Assembly (NCBI GenBank): GCA_963840665.1
Contig: CAWIZO010000012.1
Span: 124,001-188,000 of the forward strand
Origin: DATFTE01 sp963840665
Lineage (GTDB): Bacteria > Acidobacteriota > Terriglobia > Terriglobales > Acidobacteriaceae
Length of the DNA: 64,000 nucleotides
Direction: 5' to 3'
Shown: piece after piece, positions 8,356 to 14,973 of the stretch
Position numbering within the stretch: the first letter of the stretch is position 1
Layout: each line of letters begins with the position of its first letter
The notes under the pieces: model-generated
Told to the model about the DNA's origin: nothing
Databases searched by the model: none
Seen by the model: the letters and a program-made list of their open reading frames with translations, nothing else
Made by a program: the position numbers and the translations under genes

Positions 8356-9474
8356 TTACGCTGCAGCGGATGCGGTGGACAAAAGGCTTCCGTAGAGATC
8401 GAGGTAGTCGTCGATCATGCGCTTTGCTGTGAAGCGTTCGCGAGCGCGTTGGTAGGCGCGGTTGGCGTAGGTGCGGCAGAGATCGCGATCGTCGCTCATG
8501 CGGCGGATCAGCGAGGCGAGGCTGGTGGCGTCATTGGCCTCGAAGTAGAGGGCGGCGTCTCCCCAGATTTCGCGGAAGGTGGGGATGTCGTTGGCGATGA
8601 TGGCGCAGCGTGAGAGCGCAGCTTCAAGAGCGGCCATCCCAAATGGTTCGTAACGCGACGTAGCAGCATAGATAGCGGCACGGCTATAGAGCGCGCGAAG
8701 TTGAGCCTCGGTCTGCGGGCCCTTGAGGGCAACGCACACTTGCTCGGTAGCCAGTTTCACATCCGCACGGATGGGAATTTTCATGCTGGCAACGGGAGCC
8801 TCGGTCCCAACAATGCAGACTGGCAGCGGATGCGTGTGCTGGGTGAGCAGGTTGACCTGCTTGCCCGCATCGTAGAGACGTCCTACAGCCAGAACGGAGT
8901 CGTCTTTACTGGTGTAAGGATTGAAGAAGATGGGATTGCGGCCGTTATAGATGACCGCGTCGCGCTTGGGCCAGGCATAGCAAGTTCGAACCGTATCGAG
9001 CATCCAGCGGGTGGGAGCAACGACGGCGCTGGCCTTGGCCAATCCGCGGCTCACCACGTCGCGATACCAGCGCAGCCACTGCGAAGGCTTGGGTTCGTGA
9101 CCGTGGACGGACTTCCACCAGCTGATCATGTCCCCGTGCGCCACCACGATGCGCGGCACTTTCACCGGCAGATTTCCGTAACATAGTTGATTGAGATGCA
9201 GGACGTCGGGCTTCACCTCGGCTACCAAGCTCGCGAGGTAAGCGGAGGATTCCTCGAGATCGAACTGGCCTTCCTGCATCCAATCGAGGCGGAAGGCCGT
9301 CGGACGGTAGTCGAGTCCGTGCAGGCTTTCCATCCAGGAAGTCTGTTGAGGAAGAGGAATCTCGCCCAGGCTGACCAGAGTGACGCGGATGCCTCGGGTG
9401 ACAAGTCCTGTGACGAGTTCGCGGGTGTAGGTCCACACACCGCTCATTGTGTCCGCAGTCACAAGGACATGCAT
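8356..9474 (-). CDS. glycosyltransferase family 4 (GT-B fold)
   Basis: 372 residues. The N-terminal Rossmann-like half carries SGVWTYTRELVTGLVTRG, the glycine-rich acceptor-side loop of GT4 enzymes. The C-terminal half has VLAVGRLYDAGKQ and the nucleotide-sugar site SRYEPFGMAALEAALSRC, containing the E-x7-E motif. It transfers a sugar from an activated donor, most likely to a surface glycan or metabolite; donor and acceptor cannot be read from sequence. A GGGGA element precedes ATG 9474. No other polysaccharide genes surround it. Confidence 0.85.
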   Translation of the reverse strand: MHVLVTADTMSGVWTYTRELVTGLVTRGIRVTLVSLGEIPLPQQTSWMESLHGLDYRPTAFRLDWMQEGQFDLEESSAYLASLVAEVKPDVLHLNQLCYGNLPVKVPRIVVAHGDMISWWKSVHGHEPKPSQWLRWYRDVVSRGLAKASAVVAPTRWMLDTVRTCYAWPKRDAVIYNGRNPIFFNPYTSKDDSVLAVGRLYDAGKQVNLLTQHTHPLPVCIVGTEAPVASMKIPIRADVKLATEQVCVALKGPQTEAQLRALYSRAAIYAATSRYEPFGMAALEAALSRCAIIANDIPTFREIWGDAALYFEANDATSLASLIRRMSDDRDLCRTYANRAYQRARERFTAKRMIDDYLDLYGSLLSTASAAA

Positions 9475-9800
9475 GAAAGAATCCCCGGGGTCGAAGAAAG
9501 AGCCAGACAGGAGTGGCCGTCCAACGCTTGCTGCCCGGTTATTCTAGTGTGGATTGATGAGTTTTGAAACAACTCTTTGGGGAAGCGCTGGGGTGCAAAA
9601 GATTGCATAGGGAGCGGGTGACGTGGCATGAGGGTGATTCGCTTCGAGGGATATCTCGGGAGTGTTCACCCGGCGTTGAAACGCCGGGCTATTGGCGGTC
9701 GTCCCTACGGGACGAAAACCTAGGCTGAGTTTGGAAGGGTGTGTACTTCCTCCCACCTCTGCCGCAAAAGGCGCGGCAAAGATGGGGCACCAGCATTTCT
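9475..9800. repeat. noncoding region with a three-hairpin REP-like element
   Basis: No gene is seen in these 326 bases. They contain three perfect stem-loops in a row: CCCGGCGTT-GA-AACGCCGGG (9669-9688), TCGTCCC-TAC-GGGACGA (9699-9715), and TGCCGC-7-GCGGCA (9760-9778). The middle section, including GAAAACCTAGGCTGAG, is not palindromic. The composite looks like a dispersed extragenic element rather than a terminator because no T-tract follows any stem. The promoter of the glycosyltransferase gene should also lie here but is not recognisable. Confidence 0.6.
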
Positions 9801-10292
9801 CTATTCTTGAATCAGGCCGATTTTGGAGCGCATTTCCCGAGCGAGATCGTAAACCATACGTAGTTTGTTCTCTGCGGTCTGGGGAAGGTTGGGGACCCCC
9901 AACGCCATCTCACAGGACAGCAGCATCGCGGTGACGGTGCCTTTGAGTTCGCTGCGCAGGACCTGCTCAGCTTCGCGACGAGCGGCCAGGGCTTCGCGCT
10001 TGCGGCGGTTCAAGGCAGCGCGCAATTCGCGAACCACGCGCTCGACGCCGCTGATGGCAAAGTTAATGTGCAGTGCGACCGCGGTGCCCAAGTGCTGCAT
10101 TACCAGTTCGGTTTCGTCGGGCTCGGCTTCCACTAGAAATTGATCGATCACCACGGCAGCGTATTCGGCGCTGCGGAGTTGTGCTCCCGCCTGTTGCAAG
10201 GTGGAAGCCATTTGCACGTTGTCGACCGTCGCCTGTTGAATCGCTTGCGCGCATTCGGGCGCTCGCGCGGAGGATGTGATCAGTAGAATCAT
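9801..10292 (-). CDS. receiver/histidine-kinase-like adaptor lacking the phospho-His
   Basis: 163 residues. The N-terminal half has a receiver-like strand pattern with a possible Asp at D50 (AAVVIDQFL), but no acidic pair or conserved Lys. The C-terminal half looks like a HisKA dimerisation helix pair: RSELKGTVTAMLLSCEMAL aligns with the usual HELRxPLTAILL pattern, with Ser114 where the phospho-His should be. There is no ATPase domain. It lies in the same direction just downstream of a hybrid kinase and an NtrC-type regulator, so an adaptor or decoy role in that pathway is plausible. The assignment is by pattern only. Confidence 0.6.
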   Translation of the reverse strand: MILLITSSARAPECAQAIQQATVDNVQMASTLQQAGAQLRSAEYAAVVIDQFLVEAEPDETELVMQHLGTAVALHINFAISGVERVVRELRAALNRRKREALAARREAEQVLRSELKGTVTAMLLSCEMALGVPNLPQTAENKLRMVYDLAREMRSKIGLIQE

Positions 10293-10406
10293 GGTCTACC
10301 CAGTTGCACATCTCTGACCATAAACTCACGCGTTGAAAATGCACCACTTAATTTCGTACTTTCGCGCCCGAGTTCCACAGTGGGAGCCCAAAACGAGAAT
10401 GGGAGT

Positions 10407-11813
10407 TTATTCCTGGGCCGCATACTCCTTCAGCTTGCGATAAAGCGTCGTTTTACCGATCCCGAGCAGACGGGCGGCCATTAACTTGTCGCCGTTGAGC
10501 TGAGTGATGGTGTTGAGAATCGTTTGCTTTTCCAGCTCGACCATAGGGATGATCTTTGGTGCGCCGCTGGCCGTTGCCGACGAAGTTCCCGGAGCGCTGT
10601 GGATGTCGGTGGGAAGATCTCGGACGTTGATTAGAGGACCTGTCGTGAAAGCGCAGGCGCGCTCCAGACAGTTTTCCAGCTCGCGAACGTTGCCCGGCCA
10701 ATCATAGGCCAGCAGGACCTTCAGTGCTTCATCAGTCAAAGTGCGCTTTTGTCCTGATGTGCGCTCCTGGCGTTCGAGGAAGTGGGCGGTGAGCAGTGGG
10801 ATGTCCTGACGGCGCTCGCGCAATGGCGGGATGCGCAGGCTCAACACATTCAACCGGAAGTAGAGATCGCGGCGGAAGGTTCCCTGAGCCACGGCTTGTT
10901 CGAGGTCACGGTTGGTCGCGGCCAGAATTCGCACGTTGATGGGAATCTGCTTGGTGCTGCCGACAGGACGTATCTCTTTTTCCTGAATGGCGCGCAGCAA
11001 CTTGGCTTGCAGGTCGATGGGAAGTTCTCCGACTTCATCGAGGAAAACAGTTCCTCCTTCGGCGATCGCCAGCAGTCCTTCTTTCGATTGCACCGCCCCG
11101 GTGAAAGCGCCTTTAACGTATCCGAAGAGTTCGCTCTCGATGAGGGTCGGCACCAGCGATCCACAGTCGACGGGGATGAAAGGCTTGTCGCGGTAGGGCC
11201 CCGAGAAATGTATGGAACGGGCAACCAACTCTTTGCCGGTGCCGCTTTCGCCAAGTATGAGCACCGGATGGCTGCTATGTGCGGCCTTGGCGATGATGCG
11301 ATAGAGCTTCTCCATGTCAGGTGCGCGGCCGATGATGCTGCCGAATCCCTGCTTCGACTTGATCTTCTCCCGCAACATACGATTCTCGGTCTTGAGTTTC
11401 AGGTGACTGGAGACGCGGTCGAGCAGCAACTTGAGTTCGTCCATACTGAAAGGCTTGGTAACGAAGTCGTAAGCTCCATTCTTCATGGCCTGCACGGCCG
11501 ACTGGACTGTGGCGTAACCCGTGACCACGATAACGACGGCGTCGGGCCGCCGGGCCTTGATTTGCCGGAGAGCCTCGAGGCCGCCGGCGCCGGGGAGCTT
11601 TAGATCCAGCAGAACCACGTCGATGCCCTGAGCGTCGAGCAGGCGATAGGCGTGCTCGGCGGAATCGGCCACAGAGGTGCTGAAGCCAAGAGACTGCGCC
11701 ACTTCTCTGCAGGCTTCGCGGATCGCACGTTCGTCATCGATGACAAGAAGGTTCAGAAAATTCGCCCCTTCGATCTGGGGCTGGTAAGACGTGGTGGCTT
11801 CGGCGGTGGTCAT
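10407..11813 (-). CDS. NtrC-family sigma-54-dependent response regulator
   Basis: 468 residues in the full NtrC layout. The receiver has phospho-acceptor D70 in VVLLDLKLPG. The AAA+ domain has Walker A GESGTGKE (187-194), the sigma-54 contact loop GAFTGA (234-239) and GGTVFLDEVGEL as Walker B. A Fis-type helix-turn-helix closes the protein (AARLLGIGKTTLYRKLKEYA). It activates transcription at -24/-12 promoters after phosphorylation. Its start overlaps the stop of the upstream hybrid kinase by ATGA, so that kinase is the likely phosphodonor. Target genes are unknown; I found no convincing -24/-12 promoter nearby. Confidence 0.92.
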   Translation of the reverse strand: MTTAEATTSYQPQIEGANFLNLLVIDDERAIREACREVAQSLGFSTSVADSAEHAYRLLDAQGIDVVLLDLKLPGAGGLEALRQIKARRPDAVVIVVTGYATVQSAVQAMKNGAYDFVTKPFSMDELKLLLDRVSSHLKLKTENRMLREKIKSKQGFGSIIGRAPDMEKLYRIIAKAAHSSHPVLILGESGTGKELVARSIHFSGPYRDKPFIPVDCGSLVPTLIESELFGYVKGAFTGAVQSKEGLLAIAEGGTVFLDEVGELPIDLQAKLLRAIQEKEIRPVGSTKQIPINVRILAATNRDLEQAVAQGTFRRDLYFRLNVLSLRIPPLRERRQDIPLLTAHFLERQERTSGQKRTLTDEALKVLLAYDWPGNVRELENCLERACAFTTGPLINVRDLPTDIHSAPGTSSATASGAPKIIPMVELEKQTILNTITQLNGDKLMAARLLGIGKTTLYRKLKEYAAQE

Positions 11814-13358
11814 GGTTTTCCTCTCTTTGCAGTGGAAGCTGGAGGTTGACTAAGGGTTTCGCGAACCTTCTGAAGCAGAGCATCGCTGCTGAAGGGCTTG
11901 TGGAACAAAACTAAATTTTCCCGATCCTCTGCAGGGGCTGAGGGCACGTAGCCCGACATGTAAAGCACACGGAGCTTGGGGCAGCACCTGCGAAGTTTCT
12001 CAACGACCTGATGGCCGCTCATCCCGGGCATAGTCAGATCGACCAGCAGCAGGTCGATGCTCTGCGAACGTCCCTGGCACAACTGCAGAGCCTGCGCACC
12101 GCTGGATGCTTCCAGCACGGTGTAGCCGGAGTCCTCGAGAACTCGCAGCGCGGAGCGGCGGACCACCGAGTTGTCTTCGACCAATAGAAGAGTCGCGCTG
12201 GGATGCGCGGCATCTGGGCGCTCGGTGGTGTCTTGGACTCTCTGTTTGGCAGAGACCCGCGGCAGTCGCACGATGACGCTTGTACCGCGACCGGGTTCGC
12301 TATCGATCGCGATCGAACCTCCGCAGTGGCCAACTATGCCTTTCACGGTGGCAAGTCCTAAGCCGTTCCCCTGGCCCGGAGCTTTGGTGGTGAAGAATGG
12401 CTCGAACAAGCGGGCGCGAACTTCGTGGCTGATGCCGCAACCGTTGTCGCTCACGATGAGTTCGACCATTCCTCCAGAGCCATTCCAAGACGCGCAGCGG
12501 GTTTCAACGCGAATCGTTCCGCCGTCGGGTAAAGCGTCACGAGCATTGAGAGCAAGATTCAGAACGATCTGCTGCGCCTGAACGGGATCCATCTTGACGG
12601 GCCAGAGATCGGGCGCGAGGACCGTGGTGAGCCGGATATTTTCGCTGATCAGGCGGCGAAGCAGGTTGCGCATTCCGCTGACGACTTCGTTCAGTGAGAG
12701 CACTTGCGGTTCCGACGGCTGCTGACGCGCCACAGAGAGGAGTTGTTGCACCAAGGCCGCTCCCTGGCGGGCAGCAAGGTTGATCTCGTGGGCATGTTGG
12801 CGCAGACGGCTTCGCGGATCGAGTCCGTCATGAATCAAGTCGCAGTAGAGCATGATGCCGGTGAGCAGGTTGTTGAAGTCGTGAGCGACGCCGCCGACGA
12901 GGCGTCCGATGACTTCCATTTTCTGCGCTTCCCGCAGTTGCTGTTCGGTGCGCTTGCGCTCGGTGATGTCCTCGACCATCCCGATGACCGACTCGGGAAG
13001 CGCCGTCGGCACTGAGCACCAGAGAAACGGTGAGGCGCACCCATCCGCTGGTGTCATGGTTTCCGCGGTAGCGAAGTTCGATTTGGTAATAGGTTCGCTT
13101 GCCCGCAACCATCTCGTCGAAGACCGCGGAATCGGCGGCAAAGTCGTCGGGATGAGTGAACTCACGAAAGTGCATGCCGCGCAACTCTTCGCGGTCGTAA
13201 CCGAGCATGCGTTGCAAGGCTGGATTGCTATCGAGTACGCGTCCGTCGAGGGAGCATTGCAGAATACCGATGGCCGCGGCGTCGAAGATGGCGCGATAGC
13301 GCTTGTCCTCGTGCGCTTCGGCCAGACAGTTTCCGGGAAGTGTGGCAACCGCACTCAT
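11810..13358 (-). CDS. hybrid PAS sensor histidine kinase with receiver, one frameshift
   Basis: About 515 residues once one extra base near 12995-13012 is removed. Domains in order: PAS (from YRAIFDAAAIGILQCSLDG), HisKA with AHDFNNLLTGIM supplying the phospho-His, HATPase with DNGCGI and GNGLGLATVKGI, and a C-terminal receiver (LLLVDLTMPGMSG). There is no membrane segment, so it senses a cytoplasmic signal. The HDFNN box places it with the hybrid kinases that often phosphorylate their own receiver. ATG 13358 has AGGA upstream. The ATGA overlap with the NtrC-type gene marks the pair as an operon. The frameshift is probably a consensus error. Confidence 0.85.
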
Positions 13359-13577
13359 GGTTCCTGCTTTACCCACAACTCGCTGCGGGAGCCGTTCACG
13401 GGGGAAACAGACGGATCCATGTAGTTCGTAGCGCTCTAAGGAAGGTGACGGCACGCATTCCAGGACGGGAAAGCCAGGAATGCGATCTGAGACGCACGCT
13501 CCCTATTTGGGAAGTGTAGGGCTGTCCCATTCTGGAATTAAGTGCAGCCGTCACAGGCAAGTGTGACGGGCGGAATG

Positions 13578-14156
13578 CTAGGGTTGGCCGGGAATGGTCT
13601 CTTTGAGGCGGAAAGTTAAGCGGTGACTGGGGAAGAACTGGATGTCTTGTGCCCCGGGATTGGGAGCACCAGTTTGTTGTGCGGTGGGAAGCACCTCCTG
13701 CGTCCCTCCCTTAGCGAAGATGCTTGAGGTCTGGATCGGCTGGGATCTCCCGTTCACCGCGATAGCAGACAAAGTGAGCCGCATGTATCCGGAGGTCTGG
13801 TCGCCGTCGGAAGGTTTCGCGGCGACCACGCGTCCCGCGACCATGGCTCCGCGGCGGGCGACGACCTTACCGCGAACGACGATCGGCTCATCGAGAACCG
13901 CTTCGAAGGCTTCTCCGTCACGCGCGGTGGCGCTGGAGAGCGGCGTCTGCAAGCGCACCATGATCGGAATACCGGCGGGCATCTCGGCGACGGAGGATGT
14001 AGGGGGAAGTCCTTTGCGATTGGGGGCGCGCTCGAAGGGGAGCTGCTGACCGTCGGGATTGGGATCGTCTACGGTCTCAACTGCGGGCTGCCTGGAGCAG
14101 GCAGTCATCCCCAGCGTGAAAACTACGGCAAGCGCTACGGTCTTCCATGAGGTCAT
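13578..14156 (-). CDS. predicted lipoprotein, conserved hypothetical
   Basis: 192 residues. The N-terminus MTSWKTVALAVVFTLGMTAC is a lipoprotein signal with the lipid-accepting Cys at residue 20. A Pro-rich linker follows, then a beta-rich domain with IPIMVRLQTPLSS, DGEAFEAVLDEPI and VVARRGAMVAGRV. That pattern resembles periplasmic beta-barrel modules seen in TrbI/TraB-like and secretion-associated proteins, but the match is loose. It is expected at the outer or inner membrane facing the periplasm. It stands alone between two noncoding regions. Function unknown. Confidence 0.75.
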   Translation of the reverse strand: MTSWKTVALAVVFTLGMTACSRQPAVETVDDPNPDGQQLPFERAPNRKGLPPTSSVAEMPAGIPIMVRLQTPLSSATARDGEAFEAVLDEPIVVRGKVVARRGAMVAGRVVAAKPSDGDQTSGYMRLTLSAIAVNGRSQPIQTSSIFAKGGTQEVLPTAQQTGAPNPGAQDIQFFPSHRLTFRLKETIPGQP

Positions 14157-14336
14157 CTCAGGATTCCTCCGCTGCCTGCGTGGTAGATAGAGGCACGAAG
14201 TGTGCCAATAGCCAAAGAATTCAAAGGGAAAGAGTTAGGCGGGGAGGCGGAGAGGCGGGCGTGTAGTTTTTTCTAATGGGCAATCGTCGGGGAGATGGCG
14301 GTTTGGCACGAGGTTACATTCGCACCGTTAGGGCTG

Positions 14337-14356
14337 AATCCCTCGGGGGATTTTTT
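14337..14356 (+). terminator. intrinsic terminator-like stem-loop
   Basis: AATCCC-TCGG-GGGATT followed by a T-tract (14351-14356), reading rightwards. No annotated plus-strand gene ends here, so it might end a small unannotated transcript arising in 14160-14330, or be fortuitous. Confidence 0.45.
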
Positions 14357-14364
14357 ATGAGAAA

Positions 14365-14380
14365 GGTTCGCCGGCGAACC
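14365..14380. promoter_or_regulatory. perfect 16-base palindrome GGTTCGCCGGCGAACC
   Basis: A gap-free perfect palindrome with the dyad centre at 14372/14373, 23 bases before the parS-like site. Its form suits a dimeric DNA-binding protein; the protein is unknown. Confidence 0.55.
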
Positions 14381-14403
14381 AACGAGCCGCCAAATGCGTG
14401 AAG

Positions 14404-14419
14404 TGTTCCACGTGGAACA
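14404..14419. promoter_or_regulatory. parS-like ParB-binding site
   Basis: TGTTCCACGTGGAACA is a perfect 16-base palindrome. It matches the parS form TGTTCCACGTGGAACA used by several Gram-negative ParB proteins and differs from the Bacillus-type TGTTTCACGTGAAACA by one base per half-site. It lies in noncoding DNA with no parA or parB gene in the window. If bound by ParB it would act as a chromosomal partition site and might indicate proximity to the replication origin. Confidence 0.65.
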
Positions 14420-14422
14420 TGT

Positions 14423-14461
14423 TGTCATGACGGTATGGGCTAGACAGAAGTGTCATGACGG
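14423..14461. repeat. twin TGTCATGACGG boxes
   Basis: TGTCATGACGG occurs at 14423-14433 and again at 14451-14461, 28 bases apart start to start. Each contains the 8-base palindrome GTCATGAC. They directly follow the parS-like site. The spacing is close to three helical turns minus a few bases; this looks like a paired protein-binding site. Confidence 0.5.
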
Positions 14462-14534
14462 ATAGACAAACAAAAATCGTTTCCCGCAGGTGGCCCAGCC
14501 TTTCGATCGTGTTTCCACTTCCCGTTTCGAGAAT

Positions 14535-14574
14535 GTGGGTGCCCCGTCCTTGCGCTTTTTGCAAGGGCGGGTAC
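14535..14574. repeat. REP-like palindrome, left copy
   Basis: The flanks GTGGGTGCCCCGTCCTT and AAGGGCGGGTAC enclose a CCTTGC/GCAAGG stem. Its reverse complement matches the element at 14822-14863 almost base for base except in the loop, so the two form an inverted pair around the RAYT remnant. Confidence 0.7.
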
Positions 14575-14616
14575 GACGCTGCCGATACCATGACATGTAA
14601 TGTTGCGGGGCTCCAT

Positions 14617-14788
14617 CGCATCTACGGCCCGCACCACCTGGACTTTATCACCTTCTCCTGTTATCACCGCTTGCCATAGCTACTCCTCCCATCCACGACA
14701 CCGATTCCTCACCATTCTCGAACAAATCCGAGAACCGGTGCGCATCAAAAAAGGCTGGGGAAGAATTTCCTTTCGCCACATGGTATGA
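14617..14788 (+). pseudogene. RAYT (REP-associated tyrosine transposase, Y1_Tnp) remnant
   Basis: RIYGPHHLDFITFSCYHRLP in one frame matches the start of the Y1 transposases that mobilise REP elements, where the HxH-type metal motif becomes HLDF. The frame then shifts to HPRHRFLTILEQIRE, the second conserved helix, and is followed by PVRIKKGWGRISFRHMV, which resembles the family's NPV...SFRHY C-terminal segment. The catalytic-Tyr core between them is missing, so an internal deletion is inferred. It sits between two inverted REP-like palindromes, as RAYT genes normally do. Confidence 0.6.
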
Positions 14789-14821
14789 GAGGACAAAAAA
14801 CCTATGCTGTCGGCGGTAGTG

Positions 14822-14863
14822 GTACCCGCCCTTCGCAAACTACGCGAAGGACGGGGCACCCAC
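14822..14863. repeat. REP-like palindrome, right copy
   Basis: GTACCCGCCCTT, stem CCTTCGC-7-GCGAAGG, then AAGGACGGGGCACCCAC. It is the inverted counterpart of 14535-14574, with identical 12- and 17-base flanks and a different loop. Confidence 0.7.
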
Positions 14864-14923
14864 AGTAGTAATTGTGCCGGTCCTCGGCGTTCTCGTTACC
14901 GGCGGGACGCCGGCGCTAGCAAC

Positions 14924-14951
14924 AAAAAAGGACGCGCCTTGCGGCGCGTCC
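14924..14951 (-). terminator. intrinsic terminator of the beta-propeller gene
   Basis: A perfect 9-base stem GGACGCGCC-TTGC-GGCGCGTCC (14930-14951) reads on the minus strand into six Ts. It lies 23 bases past the stop of the gene at 14974-16995. Confidence 0.9.
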
Positions 14952-14973
14952 TGTGGTTGTGGTTTGGTGAAAG

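Larger units (their letters stand above)
14157..14973. other. 817-base noncoding block, unusually rich in palindromes
   Basis: No intact gene is seen. Left to right it holds: a G-rich 8-base triple repeat (AGGCGGGG AGGCGGAG AGGCGGGC, 14237-14260); a plus-strand terminator; a 16-base palindrome; a parS-like palindrome; twin TGTCATGACGG boxes; an inverted pair of REP-like palindromes flanking a RAYT transposase remnant; a further stem CCGGCG-GGA-CGCCGG (14899-14913); and the terminator of the propeller gene at 14974. The listed elements are annotated separately. Confidence 0.7.

Noticed and set aside
13358..13454. N-terminal extension of the hybrid kinase to 13454
   Set aside because: ATG 13358 has a ribosome-binding site and places the PAS domain at the usual distance; the upstream residues look noncoding.
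14303..14320. Sigma-54 promoter at TTGGCACG
   Set aside because: The -24 half is good, but the -12 GC does not fall 10 bases after the GG; the next bases read TTACA.
14355..14420. MFHVEHF peptide as the start of an rsmG (gidB) gene
   Set aside because: The peptide is simply the parS palindrome read in one frame; the frame stops after about 21 residues and has no methyltransferase sequence.
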